A stretch of 64,000 bases of DNA from AC-32 sp963728765. Lineage in GTDB: Bacteria > Actinomycetota > Thermoleophilia > Gaiellales > Gaiellaceae. Location of the stretch: the NCBI GenBank assembly GCA_963728765.1, contig CAVSKX010000004.1:124001-188000 (forward strand), in the 5' to 3' direction. Position numbers and translations under genes: made by a program. Each line of letters begins with the position of its first letter. Positions within the stretch are counted from its first letter, which is position 1. Under the pieces are notes generated by a model. The model had not been told where the DNA came from. It worked only from the letters and a program-made list of their open reading frames with translations, and made no database searches. This document shows, piece by piece, positions 24,912-33,615 of the stretch.

Positions 24912-25631
24912 ATGTCGGCTGGACCGGGGATCGTCGTCGAGGGGCTCGAGGTCGTCCGGAACGGCCTGGTCGTCCTGCGCGGGCTCTCGCTGACCGTCGC
25001 CCGCGGCTGCGTCACCGGCTTGCTCGGGCCGAACGGCAGCGGCAAGTCGACGCTGATGCGCTCGATCGTCGGTGTCCAGCGCGTCCGCGGCGGCGCGATC
25101 ACGGTCCTCGGCAGGCCGGCCGGCTCGCCGGAGTTGCGCCGCCGGGTCGCGTACGTGACGCAAGCGCCGTCGGTCTACGGCGACCTCACAGTCCGCGAGA
25201 ACCTGCGCTTCTTCGCTCGCGTGCTCGACGTCCCGGCCGCGCGCATCGACCCGGCGCTCGAGACCGTCGAGCTGCTCGGGCTTGCCGACCGCGTCGTCAA
25301 CCGCCTGTCGGGTGGCCAGCGCGCGCGCGTCTCGCTGGCGAGCGCGCTGCTAGCAGATCCGGAGTTGCTCGTGCTCGACGAGCCGACGGTGGGGCTCGAC
25401 CCGCTGCTGCGGCGAGACCTCTGGAGCACCTTCCACGGCCTTGCCGGCGAGGGGCGGACGGTGCTCGTCTCGAGCCACGTCATGGACGAGGCCGACCGGT
25501 GCGACGAGCTGTTGTTGTTGCGCGAAGGCCGGCTACTCGCGACAGCGAGGCCCGACGAGCTCCGGCAGCGCACGGGGGCGCGCGACCTCGACGAGGTCTT
25601 CCTGCGGCTGATCGAGGAGGAACGCGGGTGA
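24912..25631 (+). CDS. ABC exporter ATP-binding protein
   Basis: A 239-residue ATPase of the DrrA/CcmA/NodI type. Walker A GPNGSGKST (39-47), signature LSGGQRARVSLA, Walker B LLVLDEPTVGLDP, and the switch His in VLVSSHVMDEADRC. The C-terminus (RTGARDLDEVFLRLIEEERG) is typical of drug, antibiotic or polysaccharide exporters. It overlaps the permease gene by four bases. Confidence 0.92.
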   Translation: MSAGPGIVVEGLEVVRNGLVVLRGLSLTVARGCVTGLLGPNGSGKSTLMRSIVGVQRVRGGAITVLGRPAGSPELRRRVAYVTQAPSVYGDLTVRENLRFFARVLDVPAARIDPALETVELLGLADRVVNRLSGGQRARVSLASALLADPELLVLDEPTVGLDPLLRRDLWSTFHGLAGEGRTVLVSSHVMDEADRCDELLLLREGRLLATARPDELRQRTGARDLDEVFLRLIEEERG

Positions 25632-26362
25632 GCCCGCGCGTCGCCGCCGCGGTGGCACTGCGTGTGCTCACGCAGCTGCGGCGTGACCCCCGCACCGTTG
25701 CGCTCCTGATCGGCGTCCCGTCGCTCCTGATCGTCCTCCTGCACGAGCTCTTCGCAGGACGAGAGCAAGTCTTCCAGCACGTCGGCGGCCCACTGCTCGG
25801 GCTCTTCCCGTTCGTCTCGATGTTCGTCGTCACCTCGGTCACGATGCTGCGCGAGCGGACGACCGGAACGCTCGAGCGGCTGATGACGCTGCCGCTGGCG
25901 AAGCTCGACCTGCTCGCCGGCTACGCGGCCGCCTTCGCCTGCATGGCCGCGGTGCAGGCCGCCGTGGTCTCGGCGATCGCCTTCACGTGGCTCGACCTCC
26001 ACACCGACGGGCCGGTGTGGGCCGTGGTCGTGCTCGCGATCGGTAATGCGGTGCTGGGGATGGCGCTCGGACTCTTCGCGAGCGCGTTCGCGTCCACCGA
26101 GTTCCAGGCGGTGCAGTTCATGCCCGCCATCGTCCTGCCGCAGATGCTGCTGTGCGGGTTGTTCGTGGCGCGCGACCAGATGGCGGACTGGCTGCGGATC
26201 GTCTCGGCCGCGCTGCCGCTCACCTATGCGTACGACGCGCTTGCGCACGCGATCGCCGACGAGTTCGACCGGCGGTTCACGCTGGACGTCTGCGTCGTCC
26301 TCGGCGCGACCCTGCTCGCGCTCGTGCTCGGCGCCCTGACGTTGCGGCGCCGGACCCCCTAG
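25628..26362 (+). CDS. ABC-2 type exporter permease
   Basis: A 244-residue membrane protein with about six membrane segments, matching the ABC-2 (DrrB/NodJ) family: LRRDPRTVALLIGVPSLLIVLL at the N-terminus, FVVTSVTMLRERTTGTLERLMTLPL (the cytoplasmic coupling helix) in the middle, and AALPLTYAYDALAH near the end. GTG 25628 overlaps the ATPase stop. Its stop codon overlaps that of the convergent pntB in the palindrome CTAG. The exported substrate is unknown. Confidence 0.9.
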   Translation: MSPRVAAAVALRVLTQLRRDPRTVALLIGVPSLLIVLLHELFAGREQVFQHVGGPLLGLFPFVSMFVVTSVTMLRERTTGTLERLMTLPLAKLDLLAGYAAAFACMAAVQAAVVSAIAFTWLDLHTDGPVWAVVVLAIGNAVLGMALGLFASAFASTEFQAVQFMPAIVLPQMLLCGLFVARDQMADWLRIVSAALPLTYAYDALAHAIADEFDRRFTLDVCVVLGATLLALVLGALTLRRRTP

Positions 26363-27750
26363 AGGCCCTTGACGTCCTCGATCAGCTTGACAATCGACTC
26401 CTTCGCGTCGCCGAACAGCATCACCGTCTTCGCGTTGTAGAAGAGCGGGTTCTCGACCCCTGCGAAGCCCGGGTTCATGCTGCGCTTCAGCACCACCACG
26501 GTCTGCGCGTCGTCGACGTTGAGGATCGGCATCCCGTAGATGGGGCTGCCCTCGTTCGTGCGGGCGTCGGGGTTGACGACGTCGTTGGCGCCCACGACGA
26601 GGGCGACGTCTGTGCGCCCGAACTCCGGGTTCGCCTCGTCCATCTCCTTCAGCTGCGGGTACGGCACGTTCGCCTCGGCGAGGAGGACGTTCATGTGCCC
26701 GGGCATGCGGCCGGCGACGGGATGGATCGCGTAGCTGACCTCGACGCCCTTCTCCTCGAGCAGGTTGGCGAGCTGGCGGACGTCGTGCTGCGCCTGCGCG
26801 ACCGCGAGGCCATACCCAGGCACGAAGACGACCTTGTGTGCGTACGCGAGCATCACCGCAACGTCCTCGGCGCTCGCGGAGCGCACGGCGCCGCCGTCGC
26901 TGGCGGCCGCTGCCGCGGCGCCGGCCGACACCTGGCCGAAGGCGCCGAAGAGCACGTTCGCGATCGAACGGTTCATCGCACGGCTCATCAGCAGCGTGAG
27001 GAACGTGCCCGACGCACCCACGAGCATCCCGCTCACGATCAGCACGTTGTTCTCCAGTTCGAAGCCGGTCGCGGCGGCCGCGAGGCCGGTGAAGGCGTTC
27101 AGCAGCGAGATCACGACCGGCATGTCGGCGCCGCCGATCGGCAGCACGAAGAGCACGCCGAAGAGTGCGGAGCAGCCGAGGAGGAGCCACATCAGCCACT
27201 GGTCCTCGCCCCCGGCGGCGATCGCGATCCCGGCCCCGACCGCGATCCCGAGCACGAGGCCGTTGACGACCTGCTGGCCGGGATAGGTGATCGGTCGGCC
27301 CTGGATCAGCTCCTGGAGCTTGGCGAAGGCCACCATCGACCCCGCGAACGAGATCGCACCGATCAGCGCCGAGAGCATGATCGCGAGACTGATGTCGACC
27401 TTCAGGTTCCCCGGGAGGGGGGCGCGGTTGTGGAACTCCGCCCACGAGACCAGCGCCGCCGCGCCGCCTCCGACGCCGTTGAACAGCGCCACCATCTGCG
27501 GCATCGCGGTCATCTTCACGCGGCGCGCGGCGACCGCTCCGAAGCCGCCGCCGATCGCCATCCCAAGCGCGATCTCCCAGTAGCTGACGATCTCGTTCTG
27601 GGCGAAGGTGACCGCGATCGCGAGCAGCATCCCGGCCGCACCGATCCGGTTGCCCCAGCGCGCCTTGTCCGGCCGCGAGAGGAAGCGGAGCGCGAGGATG
27701 AAGGTCACGATCGTGACCAGGTAGAGCAGGTCGGTGGTCGTGCGGCTCAC
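26359..27750 (-). CDS. pntB: NAD(P) transhydrogenase subunit beta
   Basis: Proton-pumping transhydrogenase moves hydride between NADH and NADP. The 463-residue beta subunit combines about nine membrane helices (domain II; ANxxGG-type segment FNGVGGGAAALVS) and the NADP-binding domain III with VPGYGLAVAQAQHDV, HPVAGRMPGHMNVLLAEA and VGANDVVNPDAR. GTG 27750 overlaps the pntAb stop as GTGA. The convergent ABC permease shares its stop palindrome. Confidence 0.95.
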   Translation of the reverse strand: MSRTTTDLLYLVTIVTFILALRFLSRPDKARWGNRIGAAGMLLAIAVTFAQNEIVSYWEIALGMAIGGGFGAVAARRVKMTAMPQMVALFNGVGGGAAALVSWAEFHNRAPLPGNLKVDISLAIMLSALIGAISFAGSMVAFAKLQELIQGRPITYPGQQVVNGLVLGIAVGAGIAIAAGGEDQWLMWLLLGCSALFGVLFVLPIGGADMPVVISLLNAFTGLAAAATGFELENNVLIVSGMLVGASGTFLTLLMSRAMNRSIANVLFGAFGQVSAGAAAAAASDGGAVRSASAEDVAVMLAYAHKVVFVPGYGLAVAQAQHDVRQLANLLEEKGVEVSYAIHPVAGRMPGHMNVLLAEANVPYPQLKEMDEANPEFGRTDVALVVGANDVVNPDARTNEGSPIYGMPILNVDDAQTVVVLKRSMNPGFAGVENPLFYNAKTVMLFGDAKESIVKLIEDVKGL

Positions 27751-28085
27751 TGCTGCGGCGGCTGGCCGTCGTCCTCGGCCGGTGCGCGCTCGGGGCGGCG
27801 CCGCTTGAACATCTCGAGCATCCGGTCGGTGACGACGAAGCCGCCGACGACGTTCGCGGATGCGAGGATCACGGCGACGAAGCCGATGATCCACGTGAGC
27901 GTGTCCTTGCCGCCCGCGCCCATCACGAGCATCGCGCCGACGATGATGATGCCGTGGATCGCGTTCGTGCCCGACATGAGCGGCGTGTGCAGCAGGGTCG
28001 GCACCTTCGAGATCACCTCGAAGCCGAGGAAGATCGCGAGGACGAGGATGGTGAGCTCGAAGACGAGCAGAAGTCCGTGACTCAC
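27747..28085 (-). CDS. pntAb: NAD(P) transhydrogenase subunit alpha part 2
   Basis: A 112-residue membrane subunit with three hydrophobic helices (LLLVFELTILVLAIFLGF, AIHGIIIVGAMLVMG, IIGFVAVILASANVVGGF), corresponding to the C-terminal membrane part of PntA in species where alpha is split. A basic/acidic C-terminal tail follows. Separated from pntAa by about 184 bases that contain a strong hairpin. Confidence 0.92.
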   Translation of the reverse strand: MSHGLLLVFELTILVLAIFLGFEVISKVPTLLHTPLMSGTNAIHGIIIVGAMLVMGAGGKDTLTWIIGFVAVILASANVVGGFVVTDRMLEMFKRRRPERAPAEDDGQPPQQ

Positions 28086-28131
28086 GGCGCCACCCCGCCG
28101 CCGACGGGAGAGTGTTCACGCGAGAACCAGA

Positions 28132-28154
28132 AACCCCCACCCAGGGTGGGGGTT
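28132..28154. terminator. Hairpin between pntAa and pntAb
   Basis: Nine-base perfect stem AACCCCCAC / GTGGGGGTT with a five-base loop. Read on the minus strand it follows pntAa by about 115 bases and is followed by TTTCTGGTTCTC, so it may partly terminate transcription or stabilise the pntAa message ahead of pntAb-pntB. Confidence 0.5.
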
Positions 28155-28269
28155 GCAGTCCCACCGCCCTCGGCGGGGACGCTAGCTCGTTCCGGCGCCC
28201 GTGTCTGTGTCGGGAACGCGCCGAGTGTGGGCCGATCGATGCACAGGCTCCGCGGTAGCACGGCCGGCC

Positions 28270-29361
28270 TCACGCTGTGACCTCCTGCTTGCCGGCCACG
28301 CACGCGCCGGCGGTGATCTCGTCGTCCCAGTCGAGCGTCAGCTCGCCCTCCGGGGCGAGGTGGTGCAGGAGCGCCGAGACGTTGCGCGCGTAGAGCTGGC
28401 TCGCGTGAAACGGCATCGAGCTCGGCAGGTTGGTGAAGCCCACGATCGTGACGCCCTCGCGCACCGTCTCCTCGCCGGGCTCCGTCAGCTCGCAGTTGCC
28501 TCCGGTCTCGGCGGCCAGGTCGACGATCACCGAGCCAGGTCGCATCGCGCGGACGGCCCCGGCCGGGATCAGCCGTGGGGCCGGGCGGCCGGGGATCAGC
28601 GCAGTCGTGATGACGACGTCGAACTCCGGCAGCCGTTTCTCGAGCTTCTCCTGCTGCTGCCGCTGCTGCTCCTCCGAGAGCTGCTGCGCGTAGCCGCCCT
28701 CGGTTTCCTCGCCGACGATCCCGAGGTCGAGCCAGTTCGCGCCGAGGCTCTCGATCTGCTCCCGCACGACCGGCCGCACGTCGAAACCGGTGACGACCGC
28801 GCCCAGCCGCCGCGACGTCGCGACCGCCTGCAGCCCTGCGACGCCTGCGCCGAGCACGAGCACCTTGGCCGGCGCCACCGTCCCAGCGGCGGTCATCAGC
28901 ATCGGGAAAAAGCGCGGCAGCCGCTCGGCCGCCAGCAGCGTGGCCTTGTACCCCGAAACGGTCGCCTGCGACGACAGCGCGTCCATCGGCTGCGCGCGTG
29001 TGATCCGCGGAATCGACTCCATCGCGAACGCGACGACGCCGCGCTCCGCCAGCCGCTGGATCCCCTCCGCGTCCGTCAGCGGCTGCAGGAACCCGATCAG
29101 CACTTGCCCCTCGCGCAGGCGGGCGATCTCCTCGCCGGACGGCTTCTGCACCTTCACGACCGCGTTGGTCTCCGACCAGGCGTCGTCGACGATCCGCGCT
29201 CCGGCCTCCTCGTAGGCCGCTTCCGGGAACGCCGCCGCCTCGCCTGCGCCGCGTTCGACCAGCACCTCGAAGCCGGTCGGTGCGAGCTTCCCGACTATCT
29301 CCGGAACGAGCGCGACCCGACGCTCGCCGGCCGCAGACTCCTTCGGCACCCCGATCCTCAT
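28270..29361 (-). CDS. pntAa: NAD(P) transhydrogenase subunit alpha part 1 (NAD-binding)
   Basis: Soluble NAD(H)-binding domain I, 363 residues: MRIGVPKESAAGERRVALVP start typical of the alanine dehydrogenase/PntA fold, the Rossmann loop VLVLGAGVAGLQAVATSRRLGA, and ITTALIPGRPAPRLI. There is a Gln/Glu-rich insertion (LSEEQQRQQQEKLEKRL) after the dinucleotide domain, as often seen in PntA. Upstream, TAGCAT at 29371-29376 fits a leaderless promoter. A triplicated repeat lies beyond it. Confidence 0.94.
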   Translation of the reverse strand: MRIGVPKESAAGERRVALVPEIVGKLAPTGFEVLVERGAGEAAAFPEAAYEEAGARIVDDAWSETNAVVKVQKPSGEEIARLREGQVLIGFLQPLTDAEGIQRLAERGVVAFAMESIPRITRAQPMDALSSQATVSGYKATLLAAERLPRFFPMLMTAAGTVAPAKVLVLGAGVAGLQAVATSRRLGAVVTGFDVRPVVREQIESLGANWLDLGIVGEETEGGYAQQLSEEQQRQQQEKLEKRLPEFDVVITTALIPGRPAPRLIPAGAVRAMRPGSVIVDLAAETGGNCELTEPGEETVREGVTIVGFTNLPSSMPFHASQLYARNVSALLHHLAPEGELTLDWDDEITAGACVAGKQEVTA

Positions 29362-29370
29362 GCCGCGGGG

Positions 29371-29376
29371 ATGCTA
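29371..29376 (-). promoter_or_regulatory. -10 box for leaderless pntAa transcript
   Basis: TAGCAT on the minus strand, nine bases before ATG 29361, no Shine-Dalgarno. Confidence 0.5.
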
Positions 29377-29396
29377 TTCCCTTGCGCAGACGCCGA

Positions 29397-29580
29397 GGCG
29401 TCGCTTGCGACGCCGACCAGAAGAGGCCGTGCCGGCTTTGCCGGTGCGGCCGTCTTAACGTCGCTTGCGACGCCGACCAGAAGAGGCCGTGCCGGCTTTG
29501 CCGGTGCGGCCGTCTTAACGTCGCTTGCGACGCCGACCCGAAGAGGCCGTGCCGGCTTTGCCGGTGCGGCCGCCTTTATC
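29397..29580 (+). repeat. Three tandem 60-bp copies of a two-hairpin element
   Basis: Copies at 29401-29460, 29461-29520 and 29521-29580; the first two are identical and the third differs only at one base near its middle and in the last dozen. Each holds a stem with TT loop (CGTCGC-TT-GCGACG, extended to GGCGTCGC in copy one) and a 12-pair stem GGCCGTGCCGGC-TTT-GCCGGTGCGGCC containing two G-T wobbles. Related single copies occur at 52014-52069 and 59910-59957, and a looser one at 51593-51641. The wobbles show the strand on which the RNA form is best paired, which here is plus. The array fills the divergent gap between pntAa and the cupin gene. Confidence 0.9.
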
Positions 29581-29582
29581 GT
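29577..29582 (+). promoter_or_regulatory. -10 box for the cupin gene
   Basis: TATCGT lies nine bases before ATG 29592 and is created by the altered end of the third 60-bp repeat copy. Confidence 0.4.
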
Positions 29583-29591
29583 CTGCCGAGC

Positions 29592-30137
29592 ATGGCCGTG
29601 CCGGAACTGCCGCTGCGCGAGACGAAGTTCGGCCTCGTCGCCGACGGCGACGGCTGGTTCGTGCTGAACGCCCGCGAAAGCCGCTGGCGCGACACCGGCC
29701 ACTTCGGCCACTACTGCGACTTCGAGGGGAAGCGCCCCTTCCGCCAGCTCGGGATCAACGTCAGCGTTCTCCAGCCCGGGCAGCCGATCGGCCTGTACCA
29801 CCGCGAGCGTGCGCAAGAGGATTTTCTCGTGCTCGCCGGCGAGTGCCTGCTGCTCGTCGAGGGGCAGGAGCGCACGCTGCGCGCCTGGGACTTCTTCCAC
29901 TGCCCCGGCGGCACGCACCACATGATCGTCGGCGCGGGGAACGGCCCGTCGGTCGTGCTCGCCGTCGGAGGCCGCGGTGGGCGCAAGGGGATCGTCTATT
30001 CGGTCGACGGGCTGGCGCTCGCGCACAACGCGGGCGTCGAGCAGGAGACGACCAAGCCCCAGGAGGCGTACCGGCCGTTCCCGAGCTTCTCGCGCTGCCG
30101 CTACGAGGAAGGGTGGCTCCCGGAGGCGCCGGGTTAG
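29592..30137 (+). CDS. Cupin-domain protein
   Basis: A 181-residue single-domain cupin. The first cupin motif region reads QPIGLYHRERAQEDFLVLAGECLLLVEG (His and Glu ligands spaced H-x5-E, though the usual first HxH is replaced by YHRE), and the second is FFHCPGGTHHMIVG. Cupins of this form are sugar isomerases, dioxygenases or sensors; the substrate is unknown. It is closely followed by hisC, which has its own -10 box. Confidence 0.8.
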   Translation: MAVPELPLRETKFGLVADGDGWFVLNARESRWRDTGHFGHYCDFEGKRPFRQLGINVSVLQPGQPIGLYHRERAQEDFLVLAGECLLLVEGQERTLRAWDFFHCPGGTHHMIVGAGNGPSVVLAVGGRGGRKGIVYSVDGLALAHNAGVEQETTKPQEAYRPFPSFSRCRYEEGWLPEAPG

Positions 30138-30140
30138 AGT
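30135..30140 (+). promoter_or_regulatory. -10 box for leaderless hisC transcript
   Basis: TAGAGT overlaps the cupin stop codon and ends eight bases before GTG 30149. Confidence 0.55.
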
Positions 30141-30148
30141 TCGCGATC

Positions 30149-31273
30149 GTGGCCGGAGCGCTCGCGGAGATCGCCGACAGCTTCTTCAAGCCGGCCGTCA
30201 ACGACCTCGTCCCGTACGAGCCTGGCAAGCCGGTCGAGGAGGTCCAGCGTGAGCTCGGGCTCGACCGCGTGGTCAAGCTCGCGTCGAACGAGGGGCCGTA
30301 CGGGCCGTTCCCGCAGGCACGTGAGGCGATCGGGCGCACGGTCGACGAGCTGAACCGCTACCCGGACGGGGGCGCATATCGGCTGCGGGCGGCACTGACT
30401 GAGCGCTTCGACCTCCGCTTCGAGGAGGTCGCCGTCGGCCCGGGCTCGGACGGGCTCGTCGACTGCCTCAGCCAGGCGGTGCTCGAGCCGGGCGACGAGA
30501 TCGTCTGCGGCTGGCCGTCGTTCCCCAGCTACGTGATCGACGCGCGCAAGCTCGGGGCGGTGCCGCGCACGGTGGCGCTCCGCGACGGCCGCTACGACCT
30601 GGACGCGATGCTCGAGGCGATCGGGCCGCGGACGAAGCTCGCCTACGTCTGCCTTCCGAACAACCCCACCGGGACGACGAACTCGCGCGCGGAGCTCGAG
30701 GCGTGGTTCGGGCGCGTTCCCGACCACGTCGTGACCGTGCTCGATCAGGCCTACGCCGAGTACATCGACGACCCGGACTACCCCGACGGCGTGGAGGAGC
30801 ACCTCAAGCAGGGACGTCGCGTGGTCGTGCTGCGGACGTTCTCGAAGATCTACGGCCTTGCGGGGCTGCGGATCGGGTACGGCCTCGCGCCCGCGCCGAT
30901 CGTCACGGCGATCTCGAAGGTGCGCCGCGCGTTCGACATGACGACGCCCGCACAGGAGGCGGCGCTCGCCAGCCTCGACTCCGCCGAGGAGCTCGCCCGC
31001 CGCCGAGCCGCGAACGCGGAGGGGCGCACGGAGCTCGAGCGGATCCTGCGCTCGCACGGCCTCGACCCGGTCGGGCCGTCGGTGGCCAACTTCCTCTTCG
31101 CCGAGGTCGGCGAGGACTCGCGCCCGTTCTTCGAGCAGCTCCTGCGGGAGGGCGTGATCGTGCGGCCGACACACGGCTTCGGCGCGTCGGGCGCGGTGCG
31201 CGTCACGGTGGGCACGCACGAGGACCACGAGCATCTCTCGGAGGCGCTCTCGAAGGTGCTCGCAACGGCCTAG
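30149..31273 (+). CDS. hisC: Histidinol-phosphate aminotransferase (HisC-like)
   Basis: Fold-type I PLP enzyme of 374 residues. It begins with the HisC-type segment VNDLVPYEPGKPVEEVQREL and LASNEGPYGP, then LPNNPTGT, DQAYAEYID and the PLP-lysine box TFSKIYGLAGLRIGYG; RxG near the C-terminus (GAVRVTVGT) binds the substrate phosphate or carboxylate. No other his genes are nearby, so it may serve histidine synthesis or act on phenylalanine/tyrosine, as isolated HisC homologues do. GTG 30149 is chosen by the adjacent -10 box. Confidence 0.9.
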   Translation: MAGALAEIADSFFKPAVNDLVPYEPGKPVEEVQRELGLDRVVKLASNEGPYGPFPQAREAIGRTVDELNRYPDGGAYRLRAALTERFDLRFEEVAVGPGSDGLVDCLSQAVLEPGDEIVCGWPSFPSYVIDARKLGAVPRTVALRDGRYDLDAMLEAIGPRTKLAYVCLPNNPTGTTNSRAELEAWFGRVPDHVVTVLDQAYAEYIDDPDYPDGVEEHLKQGRRVVVLRTFSKIYGLAGLRIGYGLAPAPIVTAISKVRRAFDMTTPAQEAALASLDSAEELARRRAANAEGRTELERILRSHGLDPVGPSVANFLFAEVGEDSRPFFEQLLREGVIVRPTHGFGASGAVRVTVGTHEDHEHLSEALSKVLATA

Positions 31274-31325
31274 GCCGGGGCGGACAGGGCCGAAAAACCC
31301 CTCGTTCGAGTGCGGGTCCCGGTGT

Positions 31326-31331
31326 TACCGT
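31326..31331 (+). promoter_or_regulatory. -10 box for the MFS gene
   Basis: TACCGT ends ten bases before ATG 31342; no Shine-Dalgarno. Confidence 0.4.
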
Positions 31332-31341
31332 TCGACGCGCG

Positions 31342-32601
31342 ATGCGCCGTCCTCGCGTGACCGGCAGCCAGCTCTCGCTCCTGGGTCGCGAGCCGAGCTT
31401 TCGGCGCTTGTTTCTCGCGACCCTCGGCTCCGGTGCGGGCACCTGGCTCGCCCTCGTCGCGCTCGAAGTCGACATCTGGTTGAAGACCCACTCCTCGGGC
31501 TGGGTCGCAGCGCTGCTGATCGCCGACCTCCTGCCGACCTTCGCGATCGGCATCCTCGTCGGGCCGCTCATCGACCGCCTCTCGCGCAAGCGCCTGCTCG
31601 TGGGCGCGGACCTCGCACGCTTCGGTGTCTTCGCGGTACTGCCGTTCACGAGCAGCGCAACCCAGGTCGTCGCGCTGGCGAGCGTGGCCGGGGTCGCGAC
31701 CGGATTCTTCCGGCCGGCCGTCTACGCGGGGCTGCCGAACCTCGTCTCCGACGAGGACCTGCCGCAGGCGAACTCGCTTCTGCAGGCCGTCGACAACCTG
31801 ACGTGGGCCCTCGGCTCGATCCTGGGCGGCGCGCTCGTCGCGGCCTCGAGCGTGGACGTCGCCTATTGGCTGAACGCGTGCAGCTTCCTGATCTCGGCGG
31901 TCTTCCTCGTCGGGATCCCGCACCGGCTGCTGCAGGCGACGCCGGCCGCCAGCCGCGGTCACTGGGCCGACCTCAAGGACGGCTTCTCGGTCGTCCTCCG
32001 GTCACGGGCGCTGCTGACGGTGCTGATCGCGTGGAACGTGGCGATGCTGCACAACGCGGCGGTGAACGTCGCGGAGGTGCGCCTCGCCTTCCGGGCATTC
32101 GACGCCGGCCAGTTCGGGCTCGGGCTGATGATGGGCTGCGCGGGCGTCGGCCTCGCCATGGGCGCCTACCTCGCCGGCCAGTGGGTCGAGCGCCGCGGCC
32201 TCGCGAACGTCTACGGCGCCTCGCTCGGGCTGATGGCGATCGGCGTCGGCCTGGCCGCCCTGGCGCCCAACGTCTGGGTCGCCGCCGCGTGCGTCGTGGT
32301 CTCCGGCGCGGGGAACGGCTCGGCGGTCGTCTGCAACGCGCTGCTCGTCCAGCGTGGCGCTCCCGACCAGTTCCGCGGACGCGCCTTCGCCGTGCTGATG
32401 AGCTCGAACGTCGCGATGCTCACGATCGGGATGATCTTCGCCGGCCACTTCACCGACGCCTACGGCCCGCGCTGGGTCTGGGGCGTCGCCGCGATGATGG
32501 CCGCGGTCGCAGGCGCGATCGGCTACTTCCTGGCCCGCGGCGTGGGCGCGAGCGAGCGCGCCCGCACCGAGGAGCCGCCGGTGCCGGTGCCCACCACGTA
32601 G
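31342..32601 (+). CDS. MFS transporter (enterobactin-exporter/TetV-like class)
   Basis: A 419-residue permease with about 12 membrane segments. The loop 2-3 motif reads GPLIDRLSRKRLLVGADLAR, the form seen in DHA3-type drug or siderophore exporters (EntS, MefA), and RPAVYAGLPNLVSDEDLPQANSL is another hallmark of this group. Substrate unknown. Sits between hisC and meaB, each with its own promoter. Confidence 0.88.
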   Translation: MRRPRVTGSQLSLLGREPSFRRLFLATLGSGAGTWLALVALEVDIWLKTHSSGWVAALLIADLLPTFAIGILVGPLIDRLSRKRLLVGADLARFGVFAVLPFTSSATQVVALASVAGVATGFFRPAVYAGLPNLVSDEDLPQANSLLQAVDNLTWALGSILGGALVAASSVDVAYWLNACSFLISAVFLVGIPHRLLQATPAASRGHWADLKDGFSVVLRSRALLTVLIAWNVAMLHNAAVNVAEVRLAFRAFDAGQFGLGLMMGCAGVGLAMGAYLAGQWVERRGLANVYGASLGLMAIGVGLAALAPNVWVAAACVVVSGAGNGSAVVCNALLVQRGAPDQFRGRAFAVLMSSNVAMLTIGMIFAGHFTDAYGPRWVWGVAAMMAAVAGAIGYFLARGVGASERARTEEPPVPVPTT

Positions 32602-32612
32602 CACCGTCGCTT

Positions 32613-32618
32613 TAGCAT
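32613..32618 (+). promoter_or_regulatory. -10 box for leaderless meaB transcript
   Basis: TAGCAT ends seven bases before GTG 32626; no Shine-Dalgarno. Confidence 0.55.
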
Positions 32619-32625
32619 CCCGCCC

Positions 32626-33615
32626 GTGGCAGCGCGCCGCGAATACACGCGCGAGTCGCTGGCCGCCGGCGTGCGCTCCGGCGACCGGCGCGCCCTCGCC
32701 CGCGCGATCACGCTGGTCGAGAACTCGGAGCCGCTCGCGTACGACCTCGTCCGTGACCTGTACCCGGAGACCGGCGGAGCCTACGCAGTCGGCGTCACCG
32801 GGCCGCCCGGGGTCGGCAAGTCGAGCCTGATCAGCGCCCTCGTGCGCCATGTGCGCGAGCAGGGCCGCTCCGTGGGCGTCATCTCGGTCGACCCGTCGAG
32901 CCCCTTCTCGCAGGGCGCGCTGCTCGGCGACCGCATCCGGCTCGCCGACCACTTCCTCGACCCGGAGGTCTTCATCCGCTCGATGGGCAGCCGCGGGCAT
33001 CTCGGCGGCCTGGCTGAGGCGACCCTGCAGGCGCTGCTCGTGCTCGACGCGGCCGGGAAGGAGCTCGTCTTCCTCGAGACCGTCGGCACGGGCCAGGGCG
33101 AGGTGGAGGTGATCGGCATCGCGGACACGGTCGTGCTCGTGCTGATGCCCGGCTCGGGGGACTCAATCCAGGCGCTGAAGGCCGGGATCATGGAGATCCC
33201 CGACGTGATCGCGATCAACAAGATGGATCACCCGGCCGCGAAGACGATGCTGAACGAGGTGCGCTCGGTGCTCTCGCTCGACACGGAGCGCCCGTGGAAG
33301 CCGCCGATCGTCTTGACCGAGGCGATGCGCGGCGAGAACGTCGACACGCTCTGGGAGAAGGTGGAGGCGCACCGAGCCTTCCTGGAGAGCGAGGGGGTGC
33401 TCGAGCAGCGCCGCCGAGAGAACCTCGCGGGAGAGGTGTTCGCGGTTGCGTCGGCGCGCGCGAAGGCGCACCTCGAGCGGGCCGTGGCCGACGACGAGGC
33501 GCTGCGGCGCTTGCTCGACGAGGTGCAGTCACGCAAGCTGGACCCACTCACGGCCGTCCGGGAGATCATGAGAGAGGTGTTCAAGCTTGAAGACGAAGAC
33601 GGCACCCGGGCTTAG
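32626..33615 (+). CDS. meaB: Methylmalonyl-CoA mutase-associated GTPase MeaB
   Basis: G3E-type GTPase that protects and gates adenosylcobalamin loading of methylmalonyl-CoA mutase. 329 residues with P-loop GPPGVGKSS (59-67), VISVDPSSPFSQGALLGDRIRL, the switch segment GLAEATLQA, ETVGTGQGEVEV and NKMD specificity motif. A mutase gene is not in this window. The next gene, ilvA, starts inside its 3' end. Confidence 0.94.
   Translation: MAARREYTRESLAAGVRSGDRRALARAITLVENSEPLAYDLVRDLYPETGGAYAVGVTGPPGVGKSSLISALVRHVREQGRSVGVISVDPSSPFSQGALLGDRIRLADHFLDPEVFIRSMGSRGHLGGLAEATLQALLVLDAAGKELVFLETVGTGQGEVEVIGIADTVVLVLMPGSGDSIQALKAGIMEIPDVIAINKMDHPAAKTMLNEVRSVLSLDTERPWKPPIVLTEAMRGENVDTLWEKVEAHRAFLESEGVLEQRRRENLAGEVFAVASARAKAHLERAVADDEALRRLLDEVQSRKLDPLTAVREIMREVFKLEDEDGTRA

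Noticed and set aside
24875..25102. N-terminal extension of the ornithine-cyclodeaminase-like protein
   Set aside because: Runs antisense through the ABC ATPase; homology begins at ATG 24874, which has its own -10 box.
29401..29580. Tandem 60-bp repeats as a CRISPR array
   Set aside because: Copies are contiguous with no spacers, each has two internal hairpins, and no cas genes are present.
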